Shown here one piece after another: positions 57,519 through 64,000 of a stretch of DNA of 64,000 nt (position 1 is the first letter of the stretch; each line of letters begins with the position of its first letter). The position numbers were made by a program, and so were the translations under genes. This DNA comes from Pelomonas sp. Root1237. Lineage in GTDB: Bacteria > Pseudomonadota > Gammaproteobacteria > Burkholderiales > Burkholderiaceae_C. The notes beneath the pieces were generated by a model. That model was not told where the DNA came from. It worked only from the letters and a program-made list of their open reading frames with translations, and did not search any database. The stretch lies in NCBI RefSeq assembly GCF_001425055.1, contig NZ_LMDK01000016.1:1036637-1100636 (forward strand), read 5' to 3'.

Positions 57519-58526
57519 CTACTCCGCCCGCGCATCGCGGCTCATCAGCCGCTCCACCGCCTCACCAACGCGCAGCCGCCCGTCCAGCAAAGCCACCATG
57601 GCCTCGGTGATCGGCATCTCGACGCCGGCTTCGCGCGCACGCGCCAGCACCGTCGGCGCGCTGTAGACGCCTTCGGCCACATGGCCCAGCCTGGCCAGGA
57701 TGTCCGGCAATGCAAGCCCCTGCGCCAGCATCAGGCCGACGCGGCGATTGCGCGACAGGTCACCGGTGGCGGTCAGCACCAAGTCGCCCAGGCCCGACAG
57801 ACCCATGAAGGTCTCGGCCTTGGCGCCCAGGGCCAGGCCCAGGCGCAGCATCTCGGCCAGGCCGCGCGTGATGACGGCGGCGCGGGCGTTCAGCCCGGGT
57901 GCATCAGGTGCGGCGCCGGAGAGGCCGTCACAGACGCCCACGGCAATGGCCATGACGTTCTTGACCGCGCCGCCGACTTCGACGCCAACCGGATCGTTGG
58001 ACGTGTAGACGCGCAGCCTGTCGCCATGAAAGGCATCGACGGCGGCCTGGGCGAGGTCGACATCCTCGCTCGCCGCAACGAGGGCCGTGGGCCGCCCGGC
58101 GGCCACCTCCTGCGCAAAGCTGGGGCCAGACAGACTGCCCACGCGCATCGCCGGCTGCAACTCGCGTGCGATCTCATGGCCGAGCCGCCCAGTGCCGGCC
58201 TCGAAGCCCTTGCACAGCCACAGCACGCGCTGCGTGGATGGCAGGACGGCGAGGGTTTCGCGCAGGCCGGACATCGGCGTCGCGACGATGGTCAGCCCGT
58301 CGGCGGCGTGCGCAATGGCTGCGGCGCGGTCGCCGGTCAGGCCGAGCGCGGCGGGCAGTTCGCCGTCGGGCAGATAGGCCGCGTTGCGGCGGCTGGCCCG
58401 CATTTGTCCGATGGCAGTTGCGTCACGGCCCCACAGGCTCACGTCATGGCCGGCGTTGGCCGCCTGGATGGCCAGGGCCGTGCCCCAGGCACCGGCGCCG
58501 AGAACGCTGATCTTCATCGTCGTCAT
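57519..58526 (-). CDS. gpsA: Glycerol-3-phosphate dehydrogenase [NAD(P)+]
   Basis: Soluble enzyme of 335 residues making sn-glycerol 3-phosphate for phospholipids. The nucleotide loop is [53 protein letters not shown] and [24 protein letters not shown] (in parts) are the family signatures. ATG 58526 (MTTMKIS) or 58517 could be the start; no strong ribosome site favours either. The PlsC-type acyltransferase of the next step in lipid synthesis is encoded in the same region. Confidence 0.96.
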   Translation of the reverse strand: MTTMKISVLGAGAWGTALAIQAANAGHDVSLWGRDATAIGQMRASRRNAAYLPDGELPAALGLTGDRAAAIAHAADGLTIVATPMSGLRETLAVLPSTQRVLWLCKGFEAGTGRLGHEIARELQPAMRVGSLSGPSFAQEVAAGRPTALVAASEDVDLAQAAVDAFHGDRLRVYTSNDPVGVEVGGAVKNVMAIAVGVCDGLSGAAPDAPGLNARAAVITRGLAEMLRLGLALGAKAETFMGLSGLGDLVLTATGDLSRNRRVGLMLAQGLALPDILARLGHVAEGVYSAPTVLARAREAGVEMPITEAMVALLDGRLRVGEAVERLMSRDARAE

Positions 58527-58546
58527 GCGCAGAAGTGTCACCCAAG

Positions 58547-58573
58547 TAAAACGCCCCGCACGGAGCGGGGCGT
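58547..58573 (-). terminator. Terminator of secB
   Basis: On the - strand ACGCCCCGC pairs with GCGGGGCGT around a five-base loop, followed by TTTT. It lies 23 bases after the secB stop and just before the gpsA start, so gpsA needs its own promoter or read-through. Confidence 0.88.
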
Positions 58574-58596
58574 CATCACGAGGCGAGCCTCGATGC

Positions 58597-59070
58597 TCAG
58601 TTGACGGCCTGGCCGCCCTGGGCTTCGCGCTGGGCCTGCTGGGCCTCGAACATGGCCTGGAAGTTCACTTCCGTCAGCAGCACCGGCGGGAAGCCGGCGC
58701 GGGTGCAGACGTCGGACACGATGGCGCGCAGATAGGGGTAGACCATCTGCGGGCAGACGATGCCCAGGATGCCTTCGAGCTGGTCCTGCGGCACATTGCG
58801 GATCTCGAAGATGCCGGCCTGCTTGGCTTCGACCAGGAACAGCGTCTTGTCGCCGACCTTGGTGTTGACGGTGGCCGTCACGCAGACCTCGAAGATGCCG
58901 TCGGTGACGTTCTCGGCCGACAGCGTCAGGTTGATGTCGACCTGGGGCTGCTGCTGCTCCAGCAGGATGTGCGGCGCATTGGGCTGCTCCAGCGACAGAT
59001 CCTTCAGGTACATGCGCTGGATCTGGAACACGGGGGTGCCTTCGGGGGCGGCTTGGATCTCGTCGGCCAT
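58597..59070 (-). CDS. secB: Protein-export chaperone SecB
   Basis: Tetrameric chaperone of 157 residues that keeps precursors unfolded and hands them to SecA. Signatures: [23 protein letters not shown]-like strand [18 protein letters not shown], and [28 protein letters not shown] (in parts). The length is normal. The order grxC-secB-gpsA on the - strand is the common arrangement in this group. Confidence 0.97.
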   Translation of the reverse strand: MADEIQAAPEGTPVFQIQRMYLKDLSLEQPNAPHILLEQQQPQVDINLTLSAENVTDGIFEVCVTATVNTKVGDKTLFLVEAKQAGIFEIRNVPQDQLEGILGIVCPQMVYPYLRAIVSDVCTRAGFPPVLLTEVNFQAMFEAQQAQREAQGGQAVN

Positions 59071-59093
59071 GGGATTCTTTCTAGCGAAGCGTC

Positions 59094-59125
59094 AAACAAA
59101 AGCCCGCAGGCGGCGTGCTGCGGGC
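59094..59125 (-). terminator. Terminator of grxC
   Basis: On the - strand GCCCGCAG pairs with CTGCGGGC around an eight-base loop, followed by TTTTGTTT. It separates grxC from secB, whose start is about 25 bases further on. Confidence 0.82.
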
Positions 59126-59212
59126 GGTGGCTGGATTATGGGCGAGGCCTCGTGACAAGCCGATCGGGCTTGCCCGGTGTTGAAATCAGGCCAGAACGCC
59201 CAAAGCGACCCT

Positions 59213-59473
59213 TCAGGCCGCTTGGAGCAAGGGCAGCAAGCCGCCCTTCTGGTCGAGGGCGATGAGGTCATCGCACCCCCCGACATGGGTGTCGCCGATG
59301 AAGATCTGCGGCACGGTGCGGCGGCCCGTCCTGGCCATCATGTCCTGGCGCTCGGCCGGGTTGAGGTCGACGCGGATCTCGTCGATCTGCTCGACGCCGC
59401 GTTGCTTGAGCAGCATCTTGGCGCGCACGCAGAACGGACAGACCAGGGTGGTGTACATCTTGACGACAGCCAT
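59213..59473 (-). CDS. grxC: Glutaredoxin 3
   Basis: Dithiol glutaredoxin of 86 residues. The active site is CPFC in MYTTLVCPFCVRAKMLL, followed by RTVPQIFIGDTHVGGCDDLIAL with the cis-Pro and glutathione-binding GGCDDL. The ATG at 59473 has AAGGAG seven bases upstream. Its leader (59493-59546) contains several overlapping hairpins. It reduces protein disulphides with glutathione. Confidence 0.96.
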   Translation of the reverse strand: MAVVKMYTTLVCPFCVRAKMLLKQRGVEQIDEIRVDLNPAERQDMMARTGRRTVPQIFIGDTHVGGCDDLIALDQKGGLLPLLQAA

Positions 59474-59492
59474 CTCAATCTCCTTCAGCCGC

Positions 59493-59546
59493 AAATCTGC
59501 CTACGCAGATTTCTGCCCAATGAAAGGCAGAAAAAGTCGGTTGGGC
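59493..59546 (-). promoter_or_regulatory. Nested hairpins in the grxC leader
   Basis: Three inverted repeats lie in the 83-base gap: AAATCTGC/GCAGATTT (59493-59512), TTCTGCC/GGCAGAA (59511-59532) and GCCCAA/TTGGGC (59515-59546). The last two share bases and cannot form together. The stem nearest the gene ends about 20 bases upstream of the ATG. The role (attenuation, RNA stability) is inferred. Confidence 0.45.
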
Positions 59547-59556
59547 GAAAAACCGC

Positions 59557-59967
59557 TCACGCGCTTTTTTCCACCGGCAAATTCGCCTCCCGCCAGGCCT
59601 TGAGGCCGCCGGCCAGCACCTGGGCCTTGTCATAGCCCAGCTTGCGCAGCATGCCCGCGGCGCGGCCGGCGCGTGCGCCGGTCGGGCACACCAACACCAG
59701 CGGCAGGGCCTTGTTGGACGGCAAGGACTTGTGGCCCTCGATCTGGCCAAAGGGGATGTTGCGCGCGCCGACGGCATGGCCCTTGGCAAACTCTTCGGGC
59801 TCGCTGACATCGATCAGCACGCCCTTCTCGCGGTTGATCAGTTGCACCGCCTGGGCGGGGGCGAGGCCGCCGCCCTGTGCACCCGACATCAGCATGGGCC
59901 AGAGCAACAGGCCACCGGACACAAGTGCGGCGACGAGCAGAAACCAGTTCTCGATCAGGAAGTTCAA
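59557..59967 (-). CDS. Membrane-anchored rhodanese-like sulphurtransferase
   Basis: Protein of 136 residues with an N-terminal helix (WFLLVAALVSGGLLLWPML) and one rhodanese domain. The active-site loop is CPTGARAGRAA, with the catalytic Cys after LVLV; DVSEPEEFAKGHAVGARNIP is the CDC25-like signature. It probably carries sulphane sulphur at the membrane. It is co-directional with grxC, suggesting a shared redox or thiol role. Confidence 0.9.
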   Translation of the reverse strand: MNFLIENWFLLVAALVSGGLLLWPMLMSGAQGGGLAPAQAVQLINREKGVLIDVSEPEEFAKGHAVGARNIPFGQIEGHKSLPSNKALPLVLVCPTGARAGRAAGMLRKLGYDKAQVLAGGLKAWREANLPVEKSA

Positions 59968-60056
59968 GCAAGCATCCCGTGTAATTCAACGAAGCCGGCG
60001 ATTATCGCTGGGTCGGATAATCCGCCGCTTCCCACCACCTCAGCGCGCCTTGCCCC

Positions 60057-60800
60057 ATGTACAAGCTCGTCCTCATCCGCCACGGCGAATCGACCTGGAA
60101 CCTGGAAAACCGCTTTACCGGCTGGACCGACGTGGACCTGACGCCCACCGGTGTCGAGCAGGCCAAGACGGCCGGCCGGCTGCTGAAGGAAGCGGGCTAT
60201 GACTTCGACATCGCCTACACCTCGGTGCTCAAGCGCGCCGTGTGGACGCTGTGGCACGCCCTGGACCAGATGGACCGCACCTGGCTGCCGGTGCGCCACG
60301 CCTGGCGCCTCAACGAGCGCCATTACGGCGGCCTGCAGGGCCTGAACAAGGCCGACATGGCCAAGCAGTACGGCGACGAGCAGGTGCTGATCTGGCGCCG
60401 CAGCTACGACACACCGCCGCCGGCGCTGGAAGCGACCGACCCGCGCAGCGAACGCAGCGACCCGCGCTACCGCGGCCTGGACGCCGAGGACATTCCGCTG
60501 ACGGAATGCCTGAAGGACACGGTCGCCCGCGTGCTGCCCTTCTGGAACGAGACCGTCGCGCCCGCCATCAAGGGCGGCCAGCGCATGCTCATCGCCGCCC
60601 ATGGCAACAGCATCCGCGCGTTGGTGAAGTACCTCGACAACATCGCCGACGACGCCATCGTTGGCGTCAACATCCCCAACGGCATCCCGCTGGTCTATGA
60701 GCTGGACGAGAACCTGAAGCCGATCAAGAGCTACTACCTGGGCGACGCCGAAGCCGCCGCCAAGGCGGCTGCCGCCGTGGCCAATCAGGGCAAGGCCTGA
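60057..60800 (+). CDS. gpmA: 2,3-bisphosphoglycerate-dependent phosphoglycerate mutase
   Basis: Glycolytic/gluconeogenic enzyme of 247 residues interconverting 3- and 2-phosphoglycerate. The phospho-histidine is H9 in [10 protein letters not shown]; the second site is [17 protein letters not shown], and [13 protein letters not shown] is the substrate loop. It is divergent from the rhodanese gene and overlaps the 3' end of the next gene on the other strand by 16 bases. Confidence 0.97.
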   Translation: MYKLVLIRHGESTWNLENRFTGWTDVDLTPTGVEQAKTAGRLLKEAGYDFDIAYTSVLKRAVWTLWHALDQMDRTWLPVRHAWRLNERHYGGLQGLNKADMAKQYGDEQVLIWRRSYDTPPPALEATDPRSERSDPRYRGLDAEDIPLTECLKDTVARVLPFWNETVAPAIKGGQRMLIAAHGNSIRALVKYLDNIADDAIVGVNIPNGIPLVYELDENLKPIKSYYLGDAEAAAKAAAAVANQGKA

Positions 60801-61735
60801 TCCACCTCGGCCAGCACCTCCTCCACGCTGGCCCAGCCGGGCCAGTACTGAAGCAGCTTGACCGTCGGCCCCCACGGCGCCCAGACCGCGGGATCGGCCG
60901 GCCCCCAGGGGGTGAGCAGCCGTGCGCCGACGCCGGCGGCGATGTGGCCCGGCCCGGTGTCGTTGGAGACGACGATGCCGGCCATCTGCAGCAACGCGGC
61001 GTAGATGCCCAGGCCCACGCCTTCGAACCGCACCACGTCAGGGTAGAGCTGGCGGGCACCCTCCAGCTCGGTCGGTCCCGGCACCATCACGATGCGGCGC
61101 CCCGCCGCATTCAGGCGGCGCACGAATTCCGGGAAAGCCGGCCAGGTACGGTCCAGGAACTCGGTTTTCCCGTTGGCGAACGGGCAGATCATCACGTAGC
61201 GCCCCGGCGCGATGCCTTGCCCCGCCAGCAGAGCCGCGGCCCGCTCCCGCTGGGCCTCGCTGACCTGCAGGCCGATGGCCGGCGGAGGCGGCTCGTCGAT
61301 GCCGAGGAAGTCGCAGGCCAGTTCCCAGTATTCGACCAGCGTGTGCCGCCCCGGGCGCCGCGGGTGACCACGGCGCATCAGCCAGGTGCGCCCCTCCACC
61401 GCATGGCCCTCGGCGCGCAGGCCGGCCAGTCGCGCGTCCAGCGCCGCTGAAAACGCGTAGGGAAAGAGCAGCGTATTGGAGCGTCGGTCGAATCCGGGGT
61501 CTTGCGCACGCAGCTGCCGCCGCAGCGCGCGCAACTGCGCCACGCGCTCGCCGAGCCTCTCGGGCCGCACATGGACGCGCCAGCCTTCCGTCTCCAACAA
61601 CCCGCGTGCCCAGCTCTTGCCGACCAGTTCAAGGCGATAGCCGTGGCTTTGCAGCAGCCGCAGCGCCGGAATGCTCAAAACCGTGTCGCCAACGAAGTTG
61701 CGCAGACGGACGATCAACGGTCGGGCTTCTATCAT
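60785..61735 (-). CDS. Glycosyltransferase family 9 (heptosyltransferase-like)
   Basis: Enzyme of 316 residues from ATG 61735 (ATG 61789 is an alternative). The GT9 pattern is present: [19 protein letters not shown] at the N-terminus, [21 protein letters not shown] in the linker, and [23 protein letters not shown] near the C-terminus with the nucleotide-sugar-binding DTGPGH. Such enzymes add heptose to lipopolysaccharide core. No other waa gene is adjacent, so the exact sugar and acceptor are open. Confidence 0.87.
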   Translation of the reverse strand: MIEARPLIVRLRNFVGDTVLSIPALRLLQSHGYRLELVGKSWARGLLETEGWRVHVRPERLGERVAQLRALRRQLRAQDPGFDRRSNTLLFPYAFSAALDARLAGLRAEGHAVEGRTWLMRRGHPRRPGRHTLVEYWELACDFLGIDEPPPPAIGLQVSEAQRERAAALLAGQGIAPGRYVMICPFANGKTEFLDRTWPAFPEFVRRLNAAGRRIVMVPGPTELEGARQLYPDVVRFEGVGLGIYAALLQMAGIVVSNDTGPGHIAAGVGARLLTPWGPADPAVWAPWGPTVKLLQYWPGWASVEEVLAEVDQALP

Positions 61736-61861
61736 CAGCAATTCTTTACAAGTGACGCGGGATTCTCCCTGCGCAGGCCCGTTCTCCATGCCCGAGATCA
61801 CCCTGCCCTCCTCAGCCAAAGTGATCGCCAGCCATGACGCCGCCCTGGTAGCGGAGTCGCA

Positions 61862-62623
61862 GTGATCCCGCCACGCTTCGCAGCCAATCTCGATTGGCTC
61901 TACACCGAGCACGCCTATCTCGACCGGCCGGCGGTGGCGCGGGCCGACGGCTTTGCCGCCGTCGAGCTGCAGCAGCCGCATCTGCATGACCGCCCACCGC
62001 TGACGGCCGCGCTGGCGGGGCTGAAGGTCGTCCTCATCAACGCCCCTGCCGGCGACTGGGCCGTCGGCGAGCGCGGCTTCACCGCCCTGCCCGGCCGCGT
62101 GGCCGAGTTTCGCGACGCGACGCTGCGCGGCCTGGACTTGGCCGACCGCCTTGGCGCGGCCCGCGTGCATCTGCTGTCAGGCTTGGCCGAGGACACGCCC
62201 GAGCACCGCTCGACCTGGCTGGCCAACCTCGGCTGGGCCGCCGAGCAGTCGCCCCTGCCCTTGGTCGTCGAGCCCATCAACCGCCGCGACATGCCCGGCT
62301 ATTTCCTGCATCGCCAGGCCCAGGCGCTGGAGCTGCTGGCGGCGCTGGACACGCCCCGCGTGCAACTGCAACTCGACCTCTACCATTGCCGCGTCGCTGA
62401 AGGTGAATCACTGACACATCTGGCGCGCGCGCTGGACCTCGGCGTGCTGGGCCATGTGCAGGTCGCCGGCGTTGCCGGGCGGCATGAGCCCGAGGCCGGT
62501 GAATTCGCGGCGGAGCTGGCCTTGCTGGACGCGCGTGGCTGGCAAGGCGTTGTCGGCCTGGAATACCGGCCCCGTGGCAATACGCCGGCCGGCCTGGCCT
62601 GGCTCAGCCCAGCTTCGCGCTGA
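61862..62623 (+). CDS. Hydroxypyruvate isomerase-like sugar isomerase
   Basis: TIM-barrel protein of 253 residues in the xylose isomerase-like/AP endonuclease 2 family. The start FAANLDWLYTEHAYLDR and the motifs VEPINRRDMPGYFL, QLDLYHCRVAEG and GLEYRPRGNT match Hyi/OtnI-type enzymes. The GTG start at 61862 has CGGAG upstream. It probably isomerises hydroxypyruvate and tartronate semialdehyde or a related small sugar; there is no glyoxylate operon around it. Confidence 0.86.
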   Translation: MIPPRFAANLDWLYTEHAYLDRPAVARADGFAAVELQQPHLHDRPPLTAALAGLKVVLINAPAGDWAVGERGFTALPGRVAEFRDATLRGLDLADRLGAARVHLLSGLAEDTPEHRSTWLANLGWAAEQSPLPLVVEPINRRDMPGYFLHRQAQALELLAALDTPRVQLQLDLYHCRVAEGESLTHLARALDLGVLGHVQVAGVAGRHEPEAGEFAAELALLDARGWQGVVGLEYRPRGNTPAGLAWLSPASR

Positions 62624-63335
62624 TCACGCCGCGCAGCATCGCACCAAGGGCGCGACGGTCCTGGCCGGTCGTCATCACGCTGGGCAGGATCTGCACATCA
62701 ATGCCCAGCCCCTTGGCCGAAGCAATGCGCCACAGGCTCTCAACCAACGTCGTGTCGCCAATGAAGCGCGCCGACGAGCTGAAGCGCTCGCCGGGCTCGT
62801 GCCACCGCAGCACGACGGGCAGCACCGGGGCATCGACCGACACCGCCGCCTGCAGCAGGTTGGCGTGGAAGGGCAGCATCTCGGGCCCGGCGCCCGTGGT
62901 GCCTTCCGGGAAGACGGCGACACAGTCGCCCGCCTGCAGGGCTGCGGCCGTCTGGTGCACGACACGCAGCGCATCGCGCTTGCTGGCGCGCTCGATGAAG
63001 AGCGTGCCGGCGCCTTCGACGAGGGCGCCGACCACCGGCCAGTGCCTCACGTCCGCCTTGGACACGAAGCGCGCCTGCGGCAGCACCGCGTGGACGCCGG
63101 CGATGTCCAGCCAGGAGATGTGGTTGGCCACCATGAGATGACCCGTCGGCAAGGCCTGGCCCTGGGACTTCAGCGCGATGCCGAGGATGCGCAGCGTCTT
63201 GAGCGACCACCACTGGATCAGCCCATGCCGCTCGGACGCCGTCAGCAGCTCGAAGCGGCGCTTGACGATCCACAGGCCGTGCAGCACATGCGGCACAAGG
63301 CGCGTGAGGCGCCAGGTGGCGATCAGGGATCTCAT
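62604..63335 (-). CDS. Lysophospholipid acyltransferase (PlsC family)
   Basis: Membrane acyltransferase of 243 residues. The catalytic NHISWLD (HxxxxD) and the FPEGTTG motif are clear, and LFIERASKRDALR precedes it. It would acylate 1-acylglycerol 3-phosphate or a similar lysolipid. It follows the dihydroorotase-like gene across the repeat copy C, an order often seen in Burkholderiales. Its end overlaps the Hyi-like gene by 20 bases on the opposite strand. Confidence 0.92.
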   Translation of the reverse strand: MRSLIATWRLTRLVPHVLHGLWIVKRRFELLTASERHGLIQWWSLKTLRILGIALKSQGQALPTGHLMVANHISWLDIAGVHAVLPQARFVSKADVRHWPVVGALVEGAGTLFIERASKRDALRVVHQTAAALQAGDCVAVFPEGTTGAGPEMLPFHANLLQAAVSVDAPVLPVVLRWHEPGERFSSSARFIGDTTLVESLWRIASAKGLGIDVQILPSVMTTGQDRRALGAMLRGVISAKLG

Positions 63336-63370
63336 TCAGCCTCCCGCCGGGCCGCCCCTAGGGAGGCTGC

Positions 63371-63409
63371 ACCCCCTCGGGGGGCAGCGTGCGAAGCGCG
63401 CGTGGGGGC
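63371..63409 (-). repeat. Interspersed GC-rich repeat, copy C
   Basis: CCCCCTCGGGGGGCAGCG, then TGCGAAGCGCGC and GTGGGGGC. It is preceded by a separate small palindrome, GCCTCCC with GGGAGGC (63342-63368). It lies between two co-directional - strand genes, like copies A and B. Confidence 0.78.
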
Positions 63410-63411
63410 GG

Positions 63412-64000
63412 TCATCCTTCGTAGGCGACGTGGCCGGCGACAAGGGTGCAACGCACGCGCGCGGGCAGCTCGAAACCGCTGGAGGCGAAGGCAAACGGCG
63501 TGTGCTTGCCCTGGCTGGCCAGGGCGTCGGGCGTGACGGACCAGCTCGCCGCCGCGTCGAACACGCAGACATCGGCGACGCCACCTTCCACCAGGCGACC
63601 GGCGCTGGCGGACAAAGAGCCGAGTGCGCTGCCCAGCACCCGCACCGGTTCGGCCGTCACGACGGCCAGCGCGCGCTGCAGCGGCAGCTTGGAATCCTGG
63701 GCCCAGCGCAGCGCCAGGCTCAGCAGCAGCTCCAGGCCCGTCGCGCCCGGCGTGGCCTCGGCAAAGGGCACAGCCTTCTCGTCGATCGTCACGGGCATGT
63801 GGTCGGACACCAGCGCGTCAATAGTTCCATCGGCGAGGCCCGCGCGCAGCGCATCGCGATCACGACCCTGGCGCAGCGGCGGCGTCAGGCGCATGGCCGA
63901 ATCGAAGTAGCCGATGTCGACGTCACTGAGGTGCAGCGAATTGATGGACACGTCCGCCGTGACGGGCAGGCCCTCGCGCTTGGCCGCGCGCACCAGTTCG
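63412..64000 (-). CDS. Dihydroorotase-like protein (3' part)
   Basis: The C-terminal 196 residues or so of an amidohydrolase of the dihydroorotase family; the 5' end lies beyond base 64000. TADVSINSLHLSDVDIGYFDS, LVSDHMPVTIDEKAVPFAEATPGATGLELLLSLAL (in parts) and VFDAAASWSVTPDALASQGKHTPF place it in the class I PyrC/PyrC' group. The usual TDHAPH reads SDHMPV, lacking the last His, as in non-catalytic PyrC' partners of aspartate carbamoyltransferase. Without the N-terminal metal site, activity cannot be judged. Confidence 0.85.
   Translation of the reverse strand, partial: ELVRAAKREGLPVTADVSINSLHLSDVDIGYFDSAMRLTPPLRQGRDRDALRAGLADGTIDALVSDHMPVTIDEKAVPFAEATPGATGLELLLSLALRWAQDSKLPLQRALAVVTAEPVRVLGSALGSLSASAGRLVEGGVADVCVFDAAASWSVTPDALASQGKHTPFAFASSGFELPARVRCTLVAGHVAYEG

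Overview
The window is high-GC, densely packed DNA from a motile, aerobic betaproteobacterium of the order Burkholderiales. The Roseateles/Pelomonas/Mitsuaria/Rubrivivax/Leptothrix neighbourhood is my best guess; this is inferred from gene order and protein style, not from a database search. Pointers are a CheZ-type phosphatase next to cheY, a CIRCE element in front of rpoH, the ctaC-ctaD-ctaG-ctaE / surf1-ctaA-ctaB-sco1 oxidase block with its very small accessory genes, and a GC-rich interspersed repeat of a type familiar from this order.

Layout. 1-11.4 kb: flagellar switch and export genes on the + strand (fliF 3' end, fliG-H-I-J-K-L-M-N-O-P-Q-R). Two gaps are unusual: fliG-fliH holds a row of hairpins, and fliQ-fliR holds a near-palindrome of about 560 bp. 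11.4-17.9 kb (- strand): a likely operon of a soluble REC-histidine kinase, a NarL-type regulator, a periplasmic adaptor, an ABC ATPase and two FtsX-type permeases. 18.0-23.9 kb: chemotaxis genes (CheZ-like protein, cheY, cheA, cheW, a Cache-type receptor). 23.9-38 kb: a beta-lactamase-family hydrolase, alaS, an NAD(P)-dependent aldehyde dehydrogenase, a TonB-dependent receptor divergent from a lipoprotein 5'-nucleotidase, a large hybrid kinase translationally coupled to a REC-GGDEF cyclase, and tRNA-Gly(CCC). 38.2-44.5 kb: a YbbP-like permease coupled to a MASE1-CHASE-PAS hybrid kinase, then a second cheW. 44.6-45.6 kb: rpoH behind a perfect CIRCE operator. 45.6-54.7 kb (- strand): subunits and assembly factors of an aa3-type cytochrome c oxidase. 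54.9-64 kb: housekeeping genes (BioC-like methyltransferase, comF, trmL, gpsA, secB, grxC, rhodanese, gpmA, a GT9 heptosyltransferase-like enzyme, a Hyi-like isomerase, a PlsC acyltransferase and the 3' part of a dihydroorotase-like gene).

How it works together. The flagellar block builds the rotor and export gate. The chemotaxis block supplies the receptor, the kinase and a compact CheY-P phosphatase that act on FliM. The oxidase block makes the terminal oxidase with heme A synthesis (CtaA, CtaB) and copper delivery (CtaG, SCO1, a second SCO-like thiol protein, Surf1). Several large sensor kinases and a diguanylate cyclase add signalling capacity. I see no phage genes, transposases, CRISPR arrays or clear foreign islands. 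The most unexpected material is non-coding: repeated, highly structured intergenic DNA inside or beside operons, together with the CIRCE-controlled rpoH and the CheZ-like gene.
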